From Sulfurimonas crateris (GTDB lineage: Bacteria; Campylobacterota; Campylobacteria; Campylobacterales; Sulfurimonadaceae): 64,000 nt of DNA. The DNA lies in assembly GCA_945883795.1 (NCBI GenBank), contig CAMCYC010000006.1, positions 1 to 64,000 on the forward strand, given 5' to 3'. Numbering within the stretch: position 1 is the stretch's first letter; every line of letters starts with the position of its first letter. Below the pieces are notes generated by a model. That model saw nothing but the letters and a program-made list of their open reading frames with translations, made no database searches and had not been told where the DNA came from. The position numbers were made by a program, and so were the translations under genes. This document shows, in pieces, positions 10,838 to 19,400 of the stretch.

Positions 10838-11749
10838 ATGTCAAAACATCCTACACTTTTACAACAATTTCGCTCTTTTTGTTTTCAAAATAAACCCAAA
10901 AATTTTGAAGAAGCACTTCACTATTTTAGTATTTTTGGTGGCATGGGGTGGAATGTTGATTGCAGTAAACCTGTTACAGAAATTATAGAATCCAAACTTT
11001 TAAAAAACTATAGCTATATTCATGGCGACCTTACCAAAATTACGAACAGCGATAAAACAAGTCATGCACTTCTTTCTGGAGTTGCTATGGGAGATGGTCG
11101 GGTGCATTCCGCTTTGAAAAGAGCACGCATTTCCAGACAAGATGGTGAGACAGCTATTGAAACACTTTGTGAAAAAGGGCTACTTTCTATTGAACGCTCT
11201 CTTGAAGAACCGCCACATGAACAAAAAGTTGATGATAAACTGAGCTTCACACTCCCGTTTATCCGTTTTTGGTTTTCGTTTATTTCACCCTATTTTAAAG
11301 GGATAAAAGAGGGAAATTATAAAGAAGTTCAGGAGCAATTTGCTAAACGAGAAAATGGATTTTCTAATATAATTTTTGAAAAATTATCTCAAGAATTACT
11401 TAAAATGAGTTTTGTAGAAGACCCTATTATTGAGATTGGAAGTTATTGGGATAGAGATGTTGAGATAGATATTTTGGCAAAAACAGCTTCAGGTAAAATT
11501 ATCGCTGGTGCTTGTAAATACTCAAATGCAAAAGCAAATAAAAACGAACTTACAAAGCTCAAAGAAAAATGTCAAATAGCACAGTTTACCCCTGATGTGT
11601 ATGTACTTTTTTCAAAAAGCGGTTTTTCAAATGAACTCAAAGAGGAAAAAGGCTTAGATTTAAAACTTTTTACACTCAAACATTACAACAAATTTTTAGA
11701 AGATTTAAGCGAAAAAGATTTTTTAGTAAATACTGGAAAGAAATATTAA
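10838..11749 (+). CDS. DUF234-type protein without the N-terminal ATPase
   Basis: Winged-helix-like segment plus IIEIGSYWDRDVEIDILAKTASGKIIAGACKYS (PD-(D/E)XK-like); no P-loop motif visible. Confidence 0.6.
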   Translation: MSKHPTLLQQFRSFCFQNKPKNFEEALHYFSIFGGMGWNVDCSKPVTEIIESKLLKNYSYIHGDLTKITNSDKTSHALLSGVAMGDGRVHSALKRARISRQDGETAIETLCEKGLLSIERSLEEPPHEQKVDDKLSFTLPFIRFWFSFISPYFKGIKEGNYKEVQEQFAKRENGFSNIIFEKLSQELLKMSFVEDPIIEIGSYWDRDVEIDILAKTASGKIIAGACKYSNAKANKNELTKLKEKCQIAQFTPDVYVLFSKSGFSNELKEEKGLDLKLFTLKHYNKFLEDLSEKDFLVNTGKKY

Positions 11750-11755
11750 TAACGC

Positions 11756-12091
11756 ATGCTAAACGAACAAAAAGAGCAAATAAAAAAGAAAATTTTAGAG
11801 GATTTAGACTCTTTAAACCAAGAAATACTTGAGCTTTGCGAAAAAACAAAACCGATTCCACCTGATTGTTGTTTGGGGGATTTGCGTTTTGAGATGATGC
11901 ATGAGCAAGATGTTTTTGAGAAAGTTTTACATGAAGCACAAATACGAGTCAATAAACTTAAATACGCTCTGAGTAAAGTGGACAAAGAGAGTTACGGTTT
12001 TTGCATGGAGTGTGAAGATGAGATTCTCTTTGCACGACTTTTAATCTTACCAGAATCATTATATTGCACTGAATGTGCATCAGGAAAATAA
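11756..12091 (+). CDS. DksA/TraR-family C4 zinc-finger protein
   Basis: ALSKVDKESYGFCMECEDEILFARLLILPESLYCTEC. Confidence 0.85.
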   Translation: MLNEQKEQIKKKILEDLDSLNQEILELCEKTKPIPPDCCLGDLRFEMMHEQDVFEKVLHEAQIRVNKLKYALSKVDKESYGFCMECEDEILFARLLILPESLYCTECASGK

Positions 12092-12149
12092 CACTGAGGT
12101 TGCACCCGTTTCCTTGGTGCTTACCTTTTATCTTAATAAATGAACCACT

Positions 12150-12803
12150 TCATGAAATTAAGGTATCATAAAAGTTATCTATTATTTTGGCATCACCCAA
12201 ATATGCCAAAACATCATCATCTTTAATTTCATGTTTATAATCTATAGAAGTAAACCAATTCCCTTCTGTTTTTAGGGCGATTAATTTCACATCAAACTGT
12301 TTTGATTCTATCTCTTGCAATGTTTTTGATACAAGATTTAATGGAACTAAAAATTTGATAATTCTCATACTATTGCTCAAGTCTATTTTTTCAAACTTTA
12401 TATCTTCAACAAGACTTTTTACAAGCATTCTTCCTGCTATTTTTTCAGGATGAACCACTTTTGATGCTCCAATTTTTGCCAATATTTCCCCATGGGTTGT
12501 TGTGATTGCTTTGGCAATAATATTCCGATTTTTTAAATCTTTGAGAGCCATAACTGTTAAGATACTTGCTTCAATATCTTCACCAATACTTACAATAACT
12601 GTATCAAGATTATAAACACCAACCTCTTCTAACGCATGTTTATTGGTGCTATCAAGTACAAAAGCGTTGTCTATATATTCACTTATCTCTTCAATTCTTT
12701 GTTCATTGTGGTCGATAGCTATAACCGTAATATCTAATTTTGATAAGCTTTTTGCTATGTAATAGCCAAACTTTCCCAAACCTATAACTGCAATTGTTTT
12801 CAT
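12150..12803 (-). CDS. TrkA-N/TrkA-C potassium uptake regulator (KtrA-like)
   Basis: MKTIAVIGLGKFGYYIAKSLSKLDITVIAIDHNEQRIEEI Rossmann motif. Confidence 0.92.
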   Translation of the reverse strand: MKTIAVIGLGKFGYYIAKSLSKLDITVIAIDHNEQRIEEISEYIDNAFVLDSTNKHALEEVGVYNLDTVIVSIGEDIEASILTVMALKDLKNRNIIAKAITTTHGEILAKIGASKVVHPEKIAGRMLVKSLVEDIKFEKIDLSNSMRIIKFLVPLNLVSKTLQEIESKQFDVKLIALKTEGNWFTSIDYKHEIKDDDVLAYLGDAKIIDNFYDTLIS

Positions 12804-14125
12804 ATGAGTATTCTCCCTTTTGGATATTTAAAATGTTTTGTTTTTGCCTTTCCCATTAACACAATTCCAAAGGCAAAAACACCTATTCTTCCTGCTAACA
12901 TCAATACAACAATAATAGTTTTACCAAAAGTATCAAATTGTTGTGAAAAACTTAAAATATCTCCATTTCCAGTTGAAACACCAACTGTGGCAAAAGCGGA
13001 AACTACTTCAAAGAGTATTTTAATAAATGGTAATTCCTGTGTCTCAACTAAAAGTAATGTTGCCAAGAGAACTAAAAAAGAGGAAAATAAAATAATAGCT
13101 AATGCTTTATTTATTATTTTTTGCTCAATCGTTCTTTTAAATATATTTGGCTCTTGATTAGAATTATTTAAAATATACAAAACAGTAATAATTAAAATTG
13201 CCGCTGTAGTTATTTTTATCCCTCCAGCTGTACCTCCTTGACCTCCTCCTATCATCATAAAAATTGTTGAGAAAAAAAGTGAAGAATCTTTAAGTCCAGC
13301 CATGTCAATACTATTAAATCCGCTTGTTCTAAAATTTACAGAGAGAAAAAAACCATTTAAAATTTTCTCATACAAAGAAAACTCTCCAAAAGTTTTAGGA
13401 TTATTCCATTCAATAGATAAAAAAAGAATCATTCCAGAAGCTATGAGAAAGAGAGTTCCATACATCATAATTCTCGTGTGTATCGTAAATCTTTTAGACA
13501 ACTTTTTATTTTCATATATTTCAAGCAGGACAAAAAAACCCATCCCACCTAAAATAATTAAAGATGAGAGTGTTAAAAGAGCAATACTATCATGATGATA
13601 GCTCATCAAACTATCAGTAAAAAGTGAAAAACCTGCATTATTAAAGGCACTTATAGAGTGAAATATTCCATACCACAAAGCATGAGCAAAATCGTAATTG
13701 TTACTAAATTGCACAGTTAATATAATAGCACCCACAATCTCTATTGCAAAAACAAGAAAAAGGGTCTTTTTTACAAAAGAACCAACATGTAAATCTTGTA
13801 AATCCAAAGATTGTTGCATGACCCTTTTTTCTTCTATCGTTAAAGAATTTTTTAGAAAAAGAAAAAACACTGTAACAAGTGTCATGTAGCCTATTCCACC
13901 TATTTGGATAAGAAGTAAAATAACAAACTCGCCTAAAAATGTAAAATTTTCAGATGTACTTGTCACAATAAGACCTGTAACACAAGTAGCAGAAGCAGAG
14001 GTAAAAAGTGCATCTACAAAATAGAGTTCACCCACATGAAACATAGGAAGCATAAGCAAAAAAGCGCCAACGAGAATAATAATTAAATAACCATAAAATA
14101 TAGTTTTTACATACTTGTGTTCCAT
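12800..14125 (-). CDS. TrkH/KtrB-family potassium transporter
   Basis: TSASATCVTGLIV, GGGQGGTAGGIKITT selectivity-loop motifs. Confidence 0.93.
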   Translation of the reverse strand: MEHKYVKTIFYGYLIIILVGAFLLMLPMFHVGELYFVDALFTSASATCVTGLIVTSTSENFTFLGEFVILLLIQIGGIGYMTLVTVFFLFLKNSLTIEEKRVMQQSLDLQDLHVGSFVKKTLFLVFAIEIVGAIILTVQFSNNYDFAHALWYGIFHSISAFNNAGFSLFTDSLMSYHHDSIALLTLSSLIILGGMGFFVLLEIYENKKLSKRFTIHTRIMMYGTLFLIASGMILFLSIEWNNPKTFGEFSLYEKILNGFFLSVNFRTSGFNSIDMAGLKDSSLFFSTIFMMIGGGQGGTAGGIKITTAAILIITVLYILNNSNQEPNIFKRTIEQKIINKALAIILFSSFLVLLATLLLVETQELPFIKILFEVVSAFATVGVSTGNGDILSFSQQFDTFGKTIIVVLMLAGRIGVFAFGIVLMGKAKTKHFKYPKGRILI

Positions 14126-14135
14126 AAAATCTTCC

Positions 14136-14825
14136 TCAATCTTTATGACAAGAAAATCTATAACCTATACCTGATTCTGTTTTTATATAGGTTGGTCTTG
14201 TGCTATTTTCTTCTATTTTTTTTCTTAAAGTATTCACATAAGTTCGAAGATATTGCATCTCATTTTGGTACCCAATACCCCAAACTTCTTTTAAAATCTG
14301 TTTGTGTGTCAGTGTTTTATTGGTATTGAGTAAAAAATATTTTAGCAACTCATATTCTATCGGAGTGAGTTTAAGCTTTTCTGCTTTAAAAAAAATATCT
14401 CGTGAGGCAATATTGAGTTCTATATCAGTGCAAATAATTTTGTCTAATATTTTTTCATCATGTGTATTTCTTCTAAGTGCTACTCTTAATCGTGCTAGGA
14501 GTTCATTTATAGAGAATGGTTTTGTAATATAATCGTCTGCACCTATATCAAGTGCATCAATAATCTCTTTTTCATCATGTCTTGCAGATACGACAATAAT
14601 TGGGATTTTTGAAATCTCTCTAATTTGTTTGATAAACTCTTTGCCATCGCCATCAGGTAAACCTAAATCAACTATAAGTAAACTAGGATTGTGTGTTAAA
14701 AAGAGCATCATGGCACTTTTTTTATTTTCGCAAGAGATTGAACGAAATTTATACTCTTTGAGAGCAATCTCTAAAAGTTTTTTTACTGATATATCATCTT
14801 CTATAATTTGAATCAATTCATTCAT
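14136..14825 (-). CDS. OmpR-family response regulator, KdpE-like
   Basis: Receiver domain (LIVDLGLPDGDGKEFI) + winged helix (LTPIEYELLKYFLLNTNKTLTHKQILKEVWG). Confidence 0.88.
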   Translation of the reverse strand: MNELIQIIEDDISVKKLLEIALKEYKFRSISCENKKSAMMLFLTHNPSLLIVDLGLPDGDGKEFIKQIREISKIPIIVVSARHDEKEIIDALDIGADDYITKPFSINELLARLRVALRRNTHDEKILDKIICTDIELNIASRDIFFKAEKLKLTPIEYELLKYFLLNTNKTLTHKQILKEVWGIGYQNEMQYLRTYVNTLRKKIEENSTRPTYIKTESGIGYRFSCHKD

Positions 14826-15967
14826 ATTAAATTTAATCTCTTTGTTATAGGAAGTTCCACTTCTATGGAAATACCATCATTTTTAGCTATTGCTTTAATG
14901 TCACCATTATGAAGTTTGACAATACTTTTACAAATAGCAAGTCCTATCCCACTCCCTGAAATATCATTCGTATCTTCTAAACGATAGAATTTATCAAAAA
15001 TATTTTTTAATTTCGTTTTGTCTATATGCTCACTTTTATTAAATATCTCAATTTTAATGAAATTGTTAAAATAGATAATTTGAAGTTTTATTTTACTTCC
15101 ATCGTTAGAATACTTGAGTGCATTATCCAAAAGGTTTGTAATAAGTTGTGTTAATAATGTATTGTCACCCCAATATAATCCCAAATCATCAATTTTTATA
15201 TCAAGAAGTTCATCATGTTGTGTTTGTGAAAAGTCTTTTAAAACTACACCCAAAATATCTTCAAAATCACACCATTCATATTTGAGGTCTATATCATGAC
15301 TATGCAATCTTGCACTATCAAGTAAATTTGTAATTAAGCGTTCCATTCTAAGCGAAGCATAATTAATATCTTCTAGTAAACTTCTTCTATCGTTTGCATT
15401 CATATTTTCATTTGATAAAACAAGGTTGATAGTTCCATGAATGGTAGATAATGGCGTTCTTAAGTCATGAGAAATAATATGTAAAAGGCTTTCTCTAAGC
15501 TCATTTTGTTTTGTTTGCATATGAAGATTTTTTGCTTGAACTGTAATAATCCAGCCTACTATAGCAAAGATAATAAAACTCCAAAGATAGAGTTCATTAT
15601 GCACAGAAAAACTGTATAAAGGGGGAATATAAAGAAAATTAAAAAAAATCACACTCAAAAATGTTATAAAAATAGTAGCTTTCATATTGCCATGAATGGC
15701 AACAATAACCACAGGAATAATATGAATAAGTCCAATATTTATAATATCTAAAGAGTCACGAAAAAGATGGCTTATAAGTGTGATAACGACCAAAATTACA
15801 AACCCTTTTAAAAGATATGTATATTTTTGGTATCTTTTTTTTTCTATTTTCATTATGCTCTTGGTAACTTTATAATTAAAATTACTGACAAAATTATTAA
15901 TATACTCAACATGATAATATGTGAAAATTCCATAGCTATACTTCTTTTTAAATGAGATATATGGCAT
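14822..15967 (-). CDS. KdpD-like sensor histidine kinase (DUF4118 TM region + HisKA/HATPase)
   Basis: LLHIISHDLRTPLSTIHGTINLVLS; start uncertain, likely downstream of 15967. Confidence 0.85.
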   Translation of the reverse strand: MPYISFKKKYSYGIFTYYHVEYINNFVSNFNYKVTKSIMKIEKKRYQKYTYLLKGFVILVVITLISHLFRDSLDIINIGLIHIIPVVIVAIHGNMKATIFITFLSVIFFNFLYIPPLYSFSVHNELYLWSFIIFAIVGWIITVQAKNLHMQTKQNELRESLLHIISHDLRTPLSTIHGTINLVLSNENMNANDRRSLLEDINYASLRMERLITNLLDSARLHSHDIDLKYEWCDFEDILGVVLKDFSQTQHDELLDIKIDDLGLYWGDNTLLTQLITNLLDNALKYSNDGSKIKLQIIYFNNFIKIEIFNKSEHIDKTKLKNIFDKFYRLEDTNDISGSGIGLAICKSIVKLHNGDIKAIAKNDGISIEVELPITKRLNLI

Positions 15968-16165
15968 TATAAAGCATAATATATTAATAATTTGTCAATA
16001 AATCTCAATAAATATCAAAAAAGTATAAAGATATGGTGATGTTCGAATTCTATTTTATTATAGTATAAGTCGCTTGTAAATTAATCAATAGCTTATATCA
16101 AGCCTATCATCAGTAGGTTCTATATCACCTACAATAGCTAAAGATGAATTTAAAAGATTAATAAC

Positions 16166-16188
16166 ACTATAAGTGAAAACCTTATAGT
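16166..16188. repeat. Inverted repeat ACTATAAG-7nt-CTTATAGT upstream of small lipoprotein
   Basis: 8-bp perfect arms; could be operator or leader hairpin. Confidence 0.35.
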
Positions 16189-16224
16189 ATATATTTAGTG
16201 ATATTTTAAAATAAAGGTTGTTTT

Positions 16225-16422
16225 TTGAAAAATTTTACATATCTGGTTGTGAGTACAATGGTTTTAGCAGTTTTGTTGCAAGGGTGTGGTGATTCAGCGA
16301 GTGCTTCTACTCCTAGCGATACAATAGCGAGTAATACTTTTCATTCTAATGCTATTCATGCGCCATCTTTACCTAATGGTGTTGTAGTCCCAACATCAGA
16401 AATTGAAAATAGTGTGAATTAA
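16225..16422 (+). CDS. Small lipoprotein (65 aa)
   Basis: TTG start; signal peptide and lipobox LLQGC. Confidence 0.7.
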   Translation: MKNFTYLVVSTMVLAVLLQGCGDSASASTPSDTIASNTFHSNAIHAPSLPNGVVVPTSEIENSVN

Positions 16423-16432
16423 TCACACTATT
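16408..16432. terminator. Bidirectional terminator between lipoprotein and RCC1 gene
   Basis: AATAGTGTGA-ATTAA-TCACACTATT + T run; the lipoprotein TAA is in the loop. Confidence 0.7.
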
Positions 16433-16440
16433 TTTGAGGC

Positions 16441-19400
16441 TTATTTAAAATAAGCCCAAAAACTTTCATATCTTTTTACTTCTGTAATTCTCGGCATTGT
16501 TGCATCTACAACACTATTGTTTGTAGGTGCATACACATTCCACATATCATCTCTTAAAAGCATTATATAGACTAAACTTTTATTTTGAGCATTCAATGTT
16601 GTTGCTATTTGTTGCACTGTTTGTGTCTTATTGTTTGACATCAATATCCAACCTTCTGGAAAAAGGTTTTTGAAATTATTAGTAATTTCACTATCTTCAT
16701 CAAATGGTAAAGAAATCTTTGTCTCTGCTTTTGTTTTTACCAAAATTCCTTCAAGTGGATTAATTGTTGAAAACTTTTGTATGAGAGAAGCTGGATTTCT
16801 AGCGGTATTGTTATCCCAAAATATCCAATTTTTTCCAAATTTAAATACTTTTTTTATATCGTTATTTATACCAAAAATTGATTCAAGCGTATTGTTTTGG
16901 TCACAAGTTGCTTGTATTTGTTGAATCTCTTCATTACATAAAGTTTTTGCAGATGGCAATGAGATATAAGTGTAACCATTATTGAGTGGTATTTCTATTT
17001 TTGGGTTTGATGAAATAGAATGGTATAACTCGTCTTTTGCTGTTTTATTGAGGAAAATATAACTGTATATATCTCCTGCAGCTTTATAACTTGCGGTTTT
17101 TATTACTCCATTATCTACAACAAAGGCACTATCTTGTGGATAACTATTATTAGTGAGAGTTAGAATAAGAGTATCATAACCGTCTACTGTTTTTCTTTGC
17201 CATGAGCCGATGTTGTAATCAAGGATAGTAGTATTCACATCTACTTCTAGGAGATTACCGCTGAGATTTCCTGAGCCTAGTACTACTATTTTTGATTCAT
17301 CTTCATTTCGTAGTAAACCATACGAAAAATTATTTGCTATAGCATCATTGATAAAGGAATCCATGGAGTTATAAGTTGCTCCATTGACGAAAAATGTATC
17401 TTCTATTGAAAGTTCTTCACTCAAATATTTGACATACATTTTTTGAGATGTTGCATTTATATCTGTAAAGTTAAACACCATGTTGTTATTACTAAAGAGT
17501 GCTGTTGTTGCTGTATTATTTAACGGTGTTTCAAACTTCACTGTTTGAGTGAGATTTGATACTGGCGTTATATCTGTTGTATGTGTTACAACCCCTGCTG
17601 TATCTTTTATAATATTTTCTTCAGTGATTACATTTGATACTATAGAGTATCTTTCATACTCTACAACTTGAGAGATGCTTTCATTATTATACTCATTCCA
17701 TGTATTCAAACTATAAAGGTTATTTGTCACATTAAGTGAACTTATTCCATCATAAATGGATTGTTCCTCTTTAGAAGTTATAGTGTGTATCTTTGAATTT
17801 TCTAGTACAACATTAAATTTTTGAGTTGTCGTATTATTACTCTCATCTGTTACTTGGATAAAAAATGAAGTTACACCTTCTATTGCACTATTTGGTGTGA
17901 TAGTTAGTGTAATTGGAGTTGTATTGTACGATTCATAACTAATAATGCCACTAGGTGAATATGTATAACTTACAAGGCTATTTGTTTCATTTATTATCTC
18001 TAATCTCAAATCTCCTTGTGTATCATCGTCTATGTTAAACGATACGGTAAATGACTCAGCATTGATTGGTTTTACCCTATCATAAATTGTTGAGATTGTT
18101 GGTGGTGTAATATCACTTATGTCCTCTATCCAATTTTCTGCCAAAGCATCAATTGTTATCCCACTACTAGTTATAGCTGTTTTAAAAGCATCACTTCCAT
18201 CATTCACTGTATGCAGTTTATGGTCGTTAAAGTTGTACCATGAAGAGATATTTCCAGTTGTATCATTAGTATCTACACGAACAGAAAAATTTTGGTTAAT
18301 ACTATAAATATAAGCACTCAAATTATTATCACCATTTGATAAATTATTTGAATTTGGAATACTTAAATTTTCACTATTGCCATCAACCCCTACAAGTTGG
18401 ATATTTGTAATAGTATGTTCAGATAGAGCAACATTTATAAAATTTACAGAAACAACTTTGGATAATATGCTTTTTGGAAAAGGATTACTATTAGTCGTAC
18501 TATCACCAAATTGCCCAACACTATTATTTCCCCAAGCCCAAATTGTTTCATCAGTCTTAAGAGCTACTGTATATTTATATCCAGCACTTACTGTTTTCCA
18601 ATTAATGTCACTACCTATTTGTGTTGGGACATATGTATCAGTAGTTGTTCCATCTCCAAGCTCTCCATCACTATTATTTCCCCAAGCCCAAAGTGTTCCA
18701 TCATTTTTTATCGCTAGTCTATGATAATATCCTGCGGTTATACTTTTCCAATTGATATCAGTTCCAATTTGCGTTGGTACTATTGTAGAATAAGTTCCAT
18801 TCCCAACTGCTATGCCATAACCATTATAACCCCATGCCCAAAGAGTTCCATTGTTTTTTATGGCTATTGTATAATAATACCCAGCTTCTACACTCTTCCA
18901 ATTCGTATCAGTTCCAATTTGAGTTGGTATATATTTACTCGTATAAGTTCCATCTCCAAGTTGTCCATAATCATTATAACCCCAAGTCCAAAGTGTTCCA
19001 TCACTTTTTATCCCTATTGCATGGGAATGCCCCGCATTAATAGTTGTCCATGTTGTATCACTTTGTATTTGTGTTGGCACTAATTTAGTTGTAGTAGTTC
19101 CATCACCAAGTTGACCATAACCATTATAACCCCATGCCCAAAGAGTTCCATTATTTTTGAGAGCTATCGTAAAATGTTCTCCCACGACTACTCTTGCCCA
19201 ATTTGTATCTGTTCCCACTTTTGTTGGGACTAATTTATTTGTATGAGTTGCATCTCCAAGTTGTCCATGACTATTATCTCCCCATCCCCAAAGTGTTCCA
19301 TCTTTTTTTATTGCCATATTATGATAATATCCAAAATTCACACTTGACCAATTTGTATCAGTTCCTATTTGTGTTGGGACATATTTATCAGTAGTTGTCC

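Noticed and set aside
16083-16200. Open minus-strand stretch (...FTYSVINLLNSSLAIVGDIEPTDDRLDISY*) suggestive of a decayed gene end
   Set aside because: Short, no start or SD, overlaps the lipoprotein leader; could be chance in AT-rich DNA
18377-19394. Several + strand ORFs antisense to RCC1 array 2
   Set aside because: Same repeat-driven artefact; no SD or recognisable domain
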